NCBI RefSeq assembly: GCF_000934605.2
Contig: NZ_CP010897.2
Coordinates: 2,170,001-2,234,000, forward strand
Length of the DNA: 64,000 nucleotides
Direction: 5' to 3'
DNA from: Pandoraea vervacti
Lineage (GTDB): Bacteria > Pseudomonadota > Gammaproteobacteria > Burkholderiales > Burkholderiaceae
A model generated the notes under the pieces. The model ran no database searches, was not told where the DNA came from, and saw nothing but the letters and a program-made list of their open reading frames with translations. The stretch's first letter is position 1. Each line of letters begins with the position of its first letter. Shown here one piece after another: positions 9,035-20,656 of the stretch. The position numbers and the translations under genes are program-made.

Positions 9035-9063
9035 GCGGGCGCCGTCTCGCGTCGAACGCCCGC
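9035..9063. terminator. possible bidirectional terminator between convergent genes
   Basis: A 7-bp perfect stem (9035-9041 with 9057-9063) has a 15-base loop, with short A and T runs on either side. It lies between the convergent DUF4189-like remnant and prlC. The stem is GC-only but the T tract is weak. Confidence 0.35.
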
Positions 9064-9085
9064 TTTCGTCAGCGAATGACTGGCG

Positions 9086-11164
9086 CTAACTTGCCGACAT
9101 GCCGCTATGACGCAGCAGCGCATCGACCTGCGGCGCGCGACCGCGGAATGCGATGAACGATTCCATGGCTTCGCGGCTACCGCCCACCGCAAGAATTTCA
9201 TCACGGTAACGTGCGCCTGTTGCCGTATCGAGAACGGATCCGCTTACCTTGGCTGCCTCTTCGAACGCGGCGTACGCGTCTGCGGACAGCACTTCAGCCC
9301 ATTTGTAGCTGTAATAGCCTGCTGCGTAGCCGCCAGCGAAGATATGGCTGAACGTATTGGGCCAACGCGAAAACTCCGCCTGCGGGGTGACGTGCAGACG
9401 ATCGTTGATGCGACGCGACACCTCCAGTACGGACTCCTTGCCGCGCGGGTCGAAGTCGTAATGCAGATGCATGTCGAAGTCGGAGAAAACCAACTGACGC
9501 AACATCATCAGGCCGCTTTGGAAATTGCGGGCAGCCACCATTTTGTCGAACAGGGCGCGTGGCAGTGTGGCGCCGGTATCGACGTGTGCCGTCATGTGTT
9601 CGAGTACATCCCATTCCCAGCAGAAGTTTTCCATGAACTGCGACGGCAATTCGACAGCGTCCCACTCGACGCCATTGATCCCCGCGACGCCAGCATCTTC
9701 GACCTGAGTCAACATGTGGTGCAGGCCGTGGCCGAATTCGTGGAACAACGTGATGACATCATCATGCGGCAGCAATGCTGGCTTGTTACCCACCGGCGCC
9801 GGGAAGTTGCAGACAAGATAGGCCACCGGCGTTTGCAGCTTGCCGTCATGAAGACGCTTGCGCGTGCGCGCGCTGTCCATCCATGCACCCCCGCGTTTGC
9901 CTTCCCGCGCGAACAGATCCATATAGAACTGCGCCACCAGTTCGCCGTCGCGCTCAATACGGAAGAAGCGCACGTCCGGATGCCAGGTTTCTGCTTCTTG
10001 CGGTTCAATCGTGACGCCGAACAATGTCCCTGCCACGCGGAACAGACCTTCCAGCACCTTGGGCAGCGGGAAATACTGGCGAACTTCCGTTTCCGAAAAT
10101 GCATATCGTTGCTGGCGCAGCTTTTCGGAAGCGTAGGCCGTATCCCACGGTTGCAGTGTCTCGATGCCAAGCGATTTGGCTGCGAAGGCCTGGAGCTCTT
10201 CCCAGTCTTTCTCGGCGTACGGACGCGCACGGCGGGCTAAGTCCTCTAGGAACTCAAGGACCTGTGCCGGTGATTCAGCCATTTTGGGTTCAAGCGATAC
10301 TTCCGCGTAGTTCTTGAAACCGAGCATCTGGGCTTCTTCACGACGCAGTGCCAACTGCTCTACGACGATCTCGGTGTTGTCCCATCCGGGATCGCCATCA
10401 CCGAATTCAGGGCCCAACTCCGAGGCGCGCGTGACGTTGGCGCGATAAAGCTTCTCGCGAAGCGCTCGATTATCGGCGTATTGAAGGACCGGGAAATACG
10501 AGGGGAAATGCAGCGTGAATTTCCAGCCCTCGACGCCGTCGCGTTCGGCCGCCGCGCGGGCTGCGGCCTTGTCGTCCTCAGGAAGTCCGGCAATCTCCTG
10601 CTCGTCCGTTACGACGAGTGAGAACTTGTTGGTCGCGTCGAGAACGTGGTCGGAGAAATTCTTGGCGAGGCTCGCCTGTTCCTCCTGAATCTCGGCGAAT
10701 CGCGGTTTCTTGTCCTCGGGCAGTTCTGCACCACCCAGGCGGAATCCGCGCATTTCGTTGTCGAGGATTTTCTTGCGTGCGGCCGAAAGTCCGGCAAATT
10801 CCGGTCCGGCGGCAATCGCCTTGTACTTGTCGAAGAGCGCCAGGTTTTGCCCGACGCTTGCCGAAAACTCGGTGACTCGCGGCAGATTTTCACTGTAGGC
10901 GGCACGCAGCGCTGGGGTGTCTGCGACGGCGTTCAGATGTCCAATAATCTCCCATGCGCGCCCGAGGCCTTCGGTGCCGTCTTCCACGGCGTCAAGAATA
11001 TTGGCCCAGGTTGCCGGCGTGGCCGGGTCCGCTGCTCGGTCCACCGCTGCGCGCGCTTGCTCCAGCAAGACGTCAATGGCTGGCGTCACGTGCTCGGGGC
11101 GGATGTCGGCAAAGCGGGGGAGTCCTTCGATGTCGAGAAGAGGATTGGTTTGCGGCGTATTCAT
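9086..11164 (-). CDS. prlC: oligopeptidase A (M3 metallopeptidase)
   Basis: A 692-aa cytoplasmic zinc peptidase (OpdA/PrlC) that degrades short peptides and cleaved signal peptides. The zincin motif HEFGHGLHHM lies at residues 475-484 with H475, E476 and H479 as ligand, catalytic residue and ligand. The downstream Glu ligand is in the NGVEWDAVELPSQFMENF region. I start at ATG 11164 (MNTPQTNPLLDIEGLP), which aligns with the usual N-terminus; an in-frame GTG five codons upstream is possible. It lies downstream of folD on the same strand, but folD has its own terminator between them. Confidence 0.95.
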   Translation of the reverse strand: MNTPQTNPLLDIEGLPRFADIRPEHVTPAIDVLLEQARAAVDRAADPATPATWANILDAVEDGTEGLGRAWEIIGHLNAVADTPALRAAYSENLPRVTEFSASVGQNLALFDKYKAIAAGPEFAGLSAARKKILDNEMRGFRLGGAELPEDKKPRFAEIQEEQASLAKNFSDHVLDATNKFSLVVTDEQEIAGLPEDDKAAARAAAERDGVEGWKFTLHFPSYFPVLQYADNRALREKLYRANVTRASELGPEFGDGDPGWDNTEIVVEQLALRREEAQMLGFKNYAEVSLEPKMAESPAQVLEFLEDLARRARPYAEKDWEELQAFAAKSLGIETLQPWDTAYASEKLRQQRYAFSETEVRQYFPLPKVLEGLFRVAGTLFGVTIEPQEAETWHPDVRFFRIERDGELVAQFYMDLFAREGKRGGAWMDSARTRKRLHDGKLQTPVAYLVCNFPAPVGNKPALLPHDDVITLFHEFGHGLHHMLTQVEDAGVAGINGVEWDAVELPSQFMENFCWEWDVLEHMTAHVDTGATLPRALFDKMVAARNFQSGLMMLRQLVFSDFDMHLHYDFDPRGKESVLEVSRRINDRLHVTPQAEFSRWPNTFSHIFAGGYAAGYYSYKWAEVLSADAYAAFEEAAKVSGSVLDTATGARYRDEILAVGGSREAMESFIAFRGRAPQVDALLRHSGMSAS

Positions 11165-11514
11165 GCGTTCGTTATCCACTTGAAGGGGCTTACGAAGAGT
11201 GTGGGGGCAACCTGTGGATTTTTCCAGTCGTTTTTTTCAACTGGAACGATGGGTTGCTGCGATGACGGAAACGCGGCACTGCCTTATCGCAAAAGGCATT
11301 CGCCGACATCATGTGGCCATGTCTGGGCGACGGCGCGATGTTTCGTCACTCGCCACAGGCGCCTTTTTCGGGATGATCCGAGGTCAGACTCGGCGGTTTC
11401 CGTCGGTCCCTGGCCAGATTCACGGCAATTGCGGAATGAAAAAGGCGCGCCGACCGGTGGGCCGTGCGCGCCTCGACGAGCGGCAACTAACGCGTGCAGT
11501 TGATGCGTGGCAGA
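11165..11514. other. intergenic region folD-prlC
   Basis: 350 bases hold the folD terminator (11441-11473) and the presumed promoter/leader of prlC on the minus strand. The poly-T-rich patch near 11220-11240 is AT-richer than its surroundings. I see no additional gene. Confidence 0.5.
11436..11473 (-). terminator. rho-independent terminator of folD
   Basis: Read on the minus strand, an 8-bp stem AGGCGCGC (11473-11466 with 11450-11443) is followed by TTTTTC. It lies 42 bases past the folD stop. Confidence 0.7.
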
Positions 11515-12366
11515 TTAGCCCAATGCGCGTTCTGCGGCTTCGATCGTGTTGACGAGAAGCATCGTAATGGTCATCGGACCAACGCCACCCGGCACCGGCG
11601 TAATGAAGCCCGCGACTTCCTTGACACCTTGGAAGTCGACGTCGCCGCAAAGTTTGCCTTCGTCGTCACGGTTCATCCCGACGTCGATCACGGCAGCGCC
11701 GGGTTTGACCATGTCGGCGGTGACGATATTGCGTTTGCCCACGGCGGCCACGATCACGTCGGCGTTGCGTGTGTGTGCGGCGAGATCGCGCGTCTTGCTG
11801 TTGCAGATCGTGACGGTGGCGCCGGCTTGCAGCAGCATCATCGCCATCGGTTTGCCCACGATATTCGACGCACCAATCACCACCGCAACGGCCCCCCGGA
11901 GCGGGAACTGCACCGACTCCAGCATCTTCATGCACCCATACGGCGTGCAGGGCCGGAACAGCGGGGCGCCTGTCATCAATGCACCGGCGTTCGACACGTG
12001 AAAACCGTCGACGTCCTTTTCCGGGGCGATCGCCTCAAGCACCTTGTGGCTATCGATGTGCTTCGGCAGCGGCAATTGCACGAGAATGCCGTTGATCTTC
12101 GGATCGCGATTGAGCTCGTCGATGCGAGCGAGCAGGGCGCTTTCGGTCAGGTCGGCCGGATAACGGTCGAGCGACGAATACAGCCCGTTGTCCTCGCAGG
12201 CCTTGACCTTGTTGCGTACATAGACCTGACTGGCCGGATCATCGCCGACAAGGACGACGGCGAGGCCCGGCTGATGGCCGCGAGCGGTGAGGGCGGCAGC
12301 GCGGGTGGCGACTTCGGCGCGAATGCGTTTGGCGAGGGCGTTGCCGTCGATGAGGGTGGCAGTCAT
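11515..12366 (-). CDS. folD: methylenetetrahydrofolate dehydrogenase/cyclohydrolase
   Basis: A 283-aa bifunctional folate enzyme interconverting 5,10-methylene-, methenyl- and 10-formyl-THF. Motifs are YVRNKVKACEDNG (catalytic Lys region), ILVQLPLPKHID, PCTPYGCMKMLE and GASNIVGKPMAMMLL (NADP-binding loop). The C-terminal PVPGGVGPMTITMLL is also present. Length is standard. The ATG is preceded by a 250-base gap to the response regulator, so it is an independent unit. Confidence 0.97.
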   Translation of the reverse strand: MTATLIDGNALAKRIRAEVATRAAALTARGHQPGLAVVLVGDDPASQVYVRNKVKACEDNGLYSSLDRYPADLTESALLARIDELNRDPKINGILVQLPLPKHIDSHKVLEAIAPEKDVDGFHVSNAGALMTGAPLFRPCTPYGCMKMLESVQFPLRGAVAVVIGASNIVGKPMAMMLLQAGATVTICNSKTRDLAAHTRNADVIVAAVGKRNIVTADMVKPGAAVIDVGMNRDDEGKLCGDVDFQGVKEVAGFITPVPGGVGPMTITMLLVNTIEAAERALG

Positions 12367-12624
12367 GATGCGTGGGTGTCGTATGAAGAATGGGGGCTGG
12401 CCATGGGCCGGGTGCGGCGGTGCGCGTCAAGCGGGGTGACGAACGCAAAGACCGTATTATAACGGTGCGCGGAAGTGCGCGGGAGAGGCCCGGCCTAGCG
12501 GGCAAGACGCGAAGCGTCTCGGCGCTTATCAAGGAAGACGACCGGCGTTGCGCCGGTCGGTCGGCGGGTTCGGGCGCTGGCCGAAGGACGGGCGCAGCGC
12601 CGACTCAACGGCACATCCGAAAAC

Positions 12625-13293
12625 TCAGGGGCGAGGCGACCCGCTGGAGCGCTTGGACAGCGCGAGGCGAAGCAGATCGGCGACCGTGTTGACGTTCAGC
12701 TTCTCCATGATGTTGGCGCGGTGCGCCTCGACCGTCTTGATACTGATGCCCAGATCGTCGGCGATCTGTTTATTCAATCGACCTGCGATGATGCGTTCCA
12801 GCACCTGATGCTCGCGGCTGGTGAGCTTCCTGAGCAATTCTTCTGCGGCTTGTTGTTCTCGATGGCTGCTCGCTTCCTGACGAGCCTTCGACAACATCTT
12901 TTCGACCTGCAGGCGCAGTTCGGCTTCGTCGAAAGGTTTCTCGATGAAGTCCATGGCGCCTTTCTTCATCGTTTCGACAGCCATCGGCACATCGCCATGG
13001 CCCGTCACGAAAATGATCGGAAGATTGATGTTTTGCTCAATCAGCGCGTCCTGGAGTTCCAGGCCGCTCATGCCGGGCATGCGTACGTCGAGAATCAGGC
13101 AGCCCACCAGATTGCTCGGCCGGTTGCTTTGCGTGACGTCAGCGCAAAACCGCAAAAAATCGTCTGCACTGCCAAATCCTCGCACGTGATAGCCGTTGGC
13201 TTCCAAAAGCCAGCGAAGCGAGTCGCGGACCGCCTCGTCGTCATCGACGACAAAGACAGTTTCTTGATCAGTATTGATGTTGGGTGTCGTCAT
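12625..13293 (-). CDS. FixJ-type response regulator
   Basis: A 222-aa regulator. The receiver domain (about residues 11-130) has the acidic pair VVDDDEA, the phospho-acceptor Asp69 in LILDVRMPG, and conserved Thr/Lys (FVTGHGD, IEKPF). A LuxR-type helix-turn-helix (about 155-215, LTSREHQVLERIIAGRLNKQIADDLGIS) follows. The ATG at 13293 overlaps the kinase stop (ATGA), so I reject the longer 243-codon frame. With the upstream PAS kinase it is a two-component pair divergent from aceE, and plausibly tunes pyruvate dehydrogenase expression (inference). Confidence 0.92.
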   Translation of the reverse strand: MTTPNINTDQETVFVVDDDEAVRDSLRWLLEANGYHVRGFGSADDFLRFCADVTQSNRPSNLVGCLILDVRMPGMSGLELQDALIEQNINLPIIFVTGHGDVPMAVETMKKGAMDFIEKPFDEAELRLQVEKMLSKARQEASSHREQQAAEELLRKLTSREHQVLERIIAGRLNKQIADDLGISIKTVEAHRANIMEKLNVNTVADLLRLALSKRSSGSPRP

Positions 13294-15773
13294 AGTCCTC
13301 CCCCGGATCCGGATGTCGTATCGCTTTCTAACGGTAACAGAATACAAAAAGTACAACCATTCCGCACGCCGTCGTTTTCATTGTTTTCTACCCACAGACG
13401 GCCGTGGTGCGATTCGATGATCGAGCGGCAGATGTTCAGGCCCATGCCCATGCCGTCCGATTTCGTGCTAAAGAACGGTTCAAACAGTCGTTCGATCGTT
13501 GCCTCGTCGACGCCTGGTCCATGATCGGACACTTGGAACTCGATAGACTTATCACGCCGTTCTACATGTAAACGGACGGTCGGATCACGGCGTTGACCGG
13601 GCGGCGGCGTGTACCCGTGCATGGCCTCCGCAGCATTCTTGAGCAAGTTCATGAGGACTTGCTCGATCAGCACCGGGTCGACATTGATCTGTGGCAGTCC
13701 TGCCGGAAGTTCCGTCACGATGCGAATGCGACGTTTGCGGGCCTCAATCTCCGCCAGGCCGACCGCGTCCGCCACGATTTCATAGATGGACGAGGGTTGA
13801 CGCTTCGGTTCGCTGCGTTTCACAAACGCGCGAATGCGTTTGATGATCATGCCGGCGCGAACCGCCTGCTGGGACGTTTTTTCGAGGGCGGGTAGCAGCG
13901 TTTCCGGCGATGTCCTTCCCGCTCGCACCAGCGCAGCGGTGCCCATGCAATAGTTATTGATCGCCGCGAGCGGCTGGTTGAGTTCGTGAGCAAGGGAGGA
14001 CGCCATTTCGCCCATCGTCGTCAGACGTCCCGTAAATTGCAGTCGCTCTTCTTCCTGACGCGCCAGTTCTTCCGCGTGACGACGCGCCGTAATGTCCGTG
14101 GCAACCTGCAATTGCGCGAGGTGCCCATCCACCCACTGAATGTACTGGCGTCGGACTTCGAACCATTTCTGATGCGTCGGCAGGTAAATTTCCTGCGTTT
14201 CCGCGGCCGTGTCCGTCAGCGAAGCGGCGGGCAGGCCGGCGAATGCGTCGACCATGTCGATGTGATCGAGCGAGGTCGGAGAAAGCTCTCCGCCGCCCGA
14301 CAGTTCGAGGTGGCCTTCCGGTCGTGTGCCGAACAATTGCCGGTAGTAGCGGTTGGCGAAGAGCAGCTCGGCCTTGTCGACGGCGAGCACGGACACCGAT
14401 GCATCAAGGCTCTCGAGCACGGTCGTGAAACGCTCATGGGCGGCGGCGAGTTCCTCGCGCGCTCGCTTGGGCTCGCTGATGTCGGTCAGTGACGACATCC
14501 AGCCCGTCTGGCGGCCATGCGCATCCACAAGCGGCGAGACGAACATGCGGGCGTAGAAAATCGTGCCGTCCTTGCGCTGGACGCGAATCTCGAAGCCGTG
14601 CGATGGTGCTTTGCCGCGCAACGTCATATCGATGCGGCGCTGCATCTCGTGAATGTCGTCCTTGGGCCAATAAGGATAGGGCGGCGCACGGTTCATCAGA
14701 TCGGGTTCGTCCCAACCCGTCATTCGGCAAAATGCCGGGTTCACGTACGTGATATGCCCTTGAAGATCGAGCACCCGCATGCCGATCACGATGGAGTTTT
14801 CCATCGCTCGGCGGAATGACGTCTCGTTGAACAGCGCCTGTTGCGCTTCGAATCGCTGGCGGGTGTGGCGCCAAAGACTCCATAAACTCCAAAGCACGAA
14901 GCACGACAAGCCGGCGATAAGCCAGACCAGCGTGTTGTTCACGAAATTGCCGACGGCGGGATAAGAGTAGATGCGCACCGCCAGGCTGTGTCCCGGCGGG
15001 TCAAGCAGCAATTCATAAGACACGTCGCGGGGCAACGGCGGTCGCGTGGACGTGGTGGCCAACTCGTTGTTGTGCGTGTCGATGAACGACACTTTGAACT
15101 TGTCGCCCAACTCCTGTGGAAGCTCGTGGATCAGCAAGCCCTCGACGGAATACACCGCGCTGATCGTGCCGAGAAATTCCCGCTCTCGCAGCACGGGCAC
15201 TTGCACCACGATGTAACTGGCGCCCGAAGCGTCGTAGATGAGCGTGGAGTACGCGGACCGGCGTGAATCGCGTGCTGCGCGAAACGCGACGAGCAGTTCG
15301 TCCTCCATCGGATGCTGCGCGGAGCCTTGCAGACGCGAGGCGAAAGGGGAGTCCGCCGGGACTGCCCACCTCGGCCGTTGCGAGGCGTCCAGCCAGTTCA
15401 TGAAGACAATGTCTGCATGATTCTGCATCAGCTCGCTTGCCGTATTCTGGAAATGCGCGATGTCCTGCGGTTTGGCAGCAGTATCGCGGGCAAGGGAACT
15501 GATCTGGTCCTGAATGGCCAGCATGTTCAGGCGTATCTGCTGCTGCGCCCACGCGACGTTGCGATAGAGCGTGTCCTGCTGCTGCTCCGTCTCCCGGCGA
15601 TTCAGGCTCCAGAGGATCAAACTCATGACCACGAGGAAGATCACAATGGAGACGAGCGGCACCAACAAGTAGTAGTGCGACTCCGCGAACCCCTGCAACC
15701 AGCGGTTGGAGCGGGCGGGCGTGGCAGCGGACCGGGACGGTGGGGAGGAGTTTGCGAGGCGTGGCGAAAGCAT
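13290..15773 (-). CDS. membrane PAS-domain sensor histidine kinase
   Basis: An 827-aa kinase. The first membrane helix is at about residues 36-56, followed by a periplasmic sensor region (57-279) and a second helix (about 280-300). Two PAS domains follow (about 318-436 with NPAFCRMTGW, and about 447-565). The HisKA domain has phospho-acceptor His596 in SSLAHELNQPLAAINNY, and the HATPase domain has N/G boxes (LMNLLKNAAEAM, DHGPGVD, GMGMGLNICRSII). The catalytic part resembles FixL/DctB kinases, but no haem-binding PAS signature is evident. It is coupled to the FixJ-type regulator by a 4-base overlap and divergent from aceE. Its ligand is unknown. Confidence 0.92.
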   Translation of the reverse strand: MLSPRLANSSPPSRSAATPARSNRWLQGFAESHYYLLVPLVSIVIFLVVMSLILWSLNRRETEQQQDTLYRNVAWAQQQIRLNMLAIQDQISSLARDTAAKPQDIAHFQNTASELMQNHADIVFMNWLDASQRPRWAVPADSPFASRLQGSAQHPMEDELLVAFRAARDSRRSAYSTLIYDASGASYIVVQVPVLREREFLGTISAVYSVEGLLIHELPQELGDKFKVSFIDTHNNELATTSTRPPLPRDVSYELLLDPPGHSLAVRIYSYPAVGNFVNNTLVWLIAGLSCFVLWSLWSLWRHTRQRFEAQQALFNETSFRRAMENSIVIGMRVLDLQGHITYVNPAFCRMTGWDEPDLMNRAPPYPYWPKDDIHEMQRRIDMTLRGKAPSHGFEIRVQRKDGTIFYARMFVSPLVDAHGRQTGWMSSLTDISEPKRAREELAAAHERFTTVLESLDASVSVLAVDKAELLFANRYYRQLFGTRPEGHLELSGGGELSPTSLDHIDMVDAFAGLPAASLTDTAAETQEIYLPTHQKWFEVRRQYIQWVDGHLAQLQVATDITARRHAEELARQEEERLQFTGRLTTMGEMASSLAHELNQPLAAINNYCMGTAALVRAGRTSPETLLPALEKTSQQAVRAGMIIKRIRAFVKRSEPKRQPSSIYEIVADAVGLAEIEARKRRIRIVTELPAGLPQINVDPVLIEQVLMNLLKNAAEAMHGYTPPPGQRRDPTVRLHVERRDKSIEFQVSDHGPGVDEATIERLFEPFFSTKSDGMGMGLNICRSIIESHHGRLWVENNENDGVRNGCTFCILLPLESDTTSGSGGGL

Positions 15774-15959
15774 GGCGAGATTGTAGCGCAGGCCGGCATG
15801 TTTCCCGCTGTCATAGTGGGAGGCACGCCGCTTTTCGGAAGTGTCCGATCTTTTTGGTAAGAAGGCCGCTCAAAGTCGCCGTGAGACCGATCGGTACGGC
15901 AGAAATCCGTGGTCTGATGATATCGGCAACCCATTGATTTTATGTGCACTGCAGCAGAA

Positions 15960-15974
15960 TTCCGTATTATGAAA
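15960..15974. promoter_or_regulatory. candidate regulator-binding palindrome upstream of aceE
   Basis: TTCCGTATTATGAAA is an odd-centred 15-bp imperfect inverted repeat: five of seven arm positions pair and one more is G-T. It lies about 70 bases before the inferred aceE start point. Which regulator binds is unknown; the divergent FixJ-type protein is one candidate. Confidence 0.4.
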
Positions 15975-16000
15975 ATTGCTATCGTAATCTGAAATTTCGC

Positions 16001-16030
16001 TTGCGAAGGCAGGAATATCCTTCGTACAAT
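16001..16030 (+). promoter_or_regulatory. candidate sigma-70 promoter of the aceE operon
   Basis: TTGCGA (16001-16006) and TACAAT (16025-16030) are separated by 18 bp, placing the transcript start near 16037 and leaving an 80-base leader. Confidence 0.45.
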
Positions 16031-16116
16031 GCCCCGGTAAAAAATGCCGGTAGGCCCGTCCATGAAGCGGGTTACGACCATTACGCCAACCCGCTAACGA
16101 CAGACAAGGAGACACC

Positions 16117-18804
<2,688 letters not shown>

Positions 18805-18830
18805 AGGCACGCTACGTGCAGCGCGCGTCT

Positions 18831-18854
18831 GCCCGCCGCCCCCCAGCGGCGGGC
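18831..18854 (+). other. strong intercistronic hairpin between aceE and aceF
   Basis: A 9-bp all-GC stem (18831-18839 with 18846-18854) with loop CCCCCA and no T tract. It may protect the aceE 3' end or tune the E1/E2 ratio rather than terminate transcription. Confidence 0.5.
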
Positions 18855-18900
18855 GGGCGCGTGGCGCACGTCAGGCGCAGCCCAGAGGAGACTGTGGAAA

Positions 18901-20580
18901 ATGAGTCAAGTGATCGAAGTGAAAGTCCCGGACATCGGTGACTTCAAGGACTTGCCCGTAATCGAAGTGCTGGTGAAGGCGGGCGACAAGATCGACGCCG
19001 AGCAAGCCCTGATCACGCTGGAGTCGGACAAGGCAACGATGGACGTACCGAGCCCTGCCGCAGGCGTCATCAAGGCGCTCAGTCTGAAGGTGGGCGATGA
19101 AGTGTCCGAAGGTTCTCTCATCCTGACGCTCGAGACGGCGAACGGCTCGGGCGCGCAAGCCAACGGTGCTGCTGCGCCGGCGGCTGCACCTGCCGCCGCG
19201 CCGCAGGCCGCGTCGGCACCGGCACCGGCACCGGCACCGGCTGCAGCATCGGCTCGGGCCCCGGCGGCTTCGGGAGGGACGAGCAAGATCGAGGTGAAGG
19301 TGCCGGATATCGGCGGTTACGACGACGTGCCCGTGATCGAGGTGCTGGTGAAGGTGGGTGACACGGTCACTGCCGAGCAGTCGCTCGTCACGCTGGAGTC
19401 GGACAAGGCGTCGATGGACGTGCCGAGCCCGGCAGCAGGCGTGGTGAAGGAACTGAAGGTGAACGTCGGCGATAAGGTCTCCGAAGGTTCGCTGATCCTC
19501 GTGTTGGAAGGGACTGCCGCGGCGTCCGCTGCCCCCGCGAAGGCTGCGCCAGCCTCGGCCCCGGCCCCGGCCGCTCAGGCCGCAGCCGCGGCCCCGGCTC
19601 CCGCTCCGGCTCCCGCCCCCGTGGCGGCAGCGCCTGCTGCCGCAGCGGGTAGTCAGCCGATCAGCCATGCGAGCCCGTCGGTGCGCAAGTTCGCGCGCGA
19701 ACTGGGCGTCGATGTCACGCAAGTGAAGGGCACGGGGCCGAAAGGCCGTGTGGTCGTCGAGGACGTGCGCAACTTCGTCAAGAGTGCGCTCGCGGGCAAC
19801 CGCCCTGCGGCGGCAAGCGCAGCACCGGCCGGTGGCGGCGAGCTCAACCTGTTGCCGTGGCCGAAGGTCGACTTCGCGAAGTACGGACCGGTCGAGCCGA
19901 AGGCACTGTCGCGCATCAAGAAGATCTCCGGCGCGAACCTGCATCGCAACTGGGTGATGATCCCGCACGTCACGAACAACGACGAAGCCGATATCGGCGA
20001 ACTCGAAGCGTTCCGTGTGCAGTTGAACAAGGAAAACGAAAAGGCCGGCATCAAGGTGACGATGCTGGCGTTCGTGATCAAGGCCTGCGTGCTGGCCCTG
20101 AAGAAATTCCCGACGTTCAACGCGAGCCTCGACGGCGACAACCTTGTCTTCAAGCAGTACTTCCACATTGGATTTGCTGCCGACACGCCAAACGGTCTCG
20201 TGGTGCCGGTCGTTCGCGACGCCGACAAGAAGGGCGTGTTCGAGATTGCTCGCGAAACGTCGGAGTTGGCGAAGCTCGCGCGCGAAGGCAAGCTCAAGCC
20301 GGACCAGATGCAAGGTGGCTGCTTCTCGATTTCCTCGCTTGGCGGCATCGGCGGCACGACATTCACACCGATCATCAACGCACCGGAAGTGGCTATTCTG
20401 GGCCTGTCGCGCTCGTATCAGAAGCCAGTGTGGAACGAGAGCAAGCAACAGTTCCTGCCGCAACTGACCCTGCCGCTGTCGCTGTCCTACGATCACCGCG
20501 TGATCGACGGCGCGGAAGCTGCGCGCTTCAATGCTTACCTGGGCCAGCTGTTGGCGGACTTCCGTCGCGCGATGCTGTAA
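18901..20580 (+). CDS. aceF: pyruvate dehydrogenase E2, dihydrolipoamide acetyltransferase
   Basis: A 559-aa E2 core. It has two lipoyl domains with lipoyl-lysines at K44 (ESDKATMDVP) and K169 (ESDKASMDVP), separated by Ala/Pro linkers. A peripheral subunit-binding domain (about residues 225-262, SPSVRKFARELGVDV) follows. The catalytic domain ends with the acetyltransferase motif SYDHRVIDG (H532, D536). It has two rather than three lipoyl domains, and a further one sits on LpdA in this operon. The ATG is 96 bases after aceE and preceded by AGAGGAGAC. Confidence 0.97.
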   Translation: MSQVIEVKVPDIGDFKDLPVIEVLVKAGDKIDAEQALITLESDKATMDVPSPAAGVIKALSLKVGDEVSEGSLILTLETANGSGAQANGAAAPAAAPAAAPQAASAPAPAPAPAAASARAPAASGGTSKIEVKVPDIGGYDDVPVIEVLVKVGDTVTAEQSLVTLESDKASMDVPSPAAGVVKELKVNVGDKVSEGSLILVLEGTAAASAAPAKAAPASAPAPAAQAAAAAPAPAPAPAPVAAAPAAAAGSQPISHASPSVRKFARELGVDVTQVKGTGPKGRVVVEDVRNFVKSALAGNRPAAASAAPAGGGELNLLPWPKVDFAKYGPVEPKALSRIKKISGANLHRNWVMIPHVTNNDEADIGELEAFRVQLNKENEKAGIKVTMLAFVIKACVLALKKFPTFNASLDGDNLVFKQYFHIGFAADTPNGLVVPVVRDADKKGVFEIARETSELAKLAREGKLKPDQMQGGCFSISSLGGIGGTTFTPIINAPEVAILGLSRSYQKPVWNESKQQFLPQLTLPLSLSYDHRVIDGAEAARFNAYLGQLLADFRRAML

Positions 20581-20656
20581 TGGCACGGGCCGCCTCGCAC
20601 GCATGAGCGTACCGGCGGCTCGCGCAAGCTTCTGGATTCTGGACGGGGAGGGCAGC

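Larger units (their letters stand above)
15774..16116. other. divergent intergenic region, kinase / aceE
   Basis: 343 bases separate two divergent operons. It holds a candidate palindrome (15960-15974), a candidate sigma-70 promoter for aceE (16001-16030) and a purine-rich ribosome site (AAGGAGACACC) before the aceE ATG. No further gene is visible. Confidence 0.6.

Noticed and set aside
9107..10240. 377-codon plus-strand frame over prlC
   Set aside because: Antisense to a complete oligopeptidase with catalytic motif.
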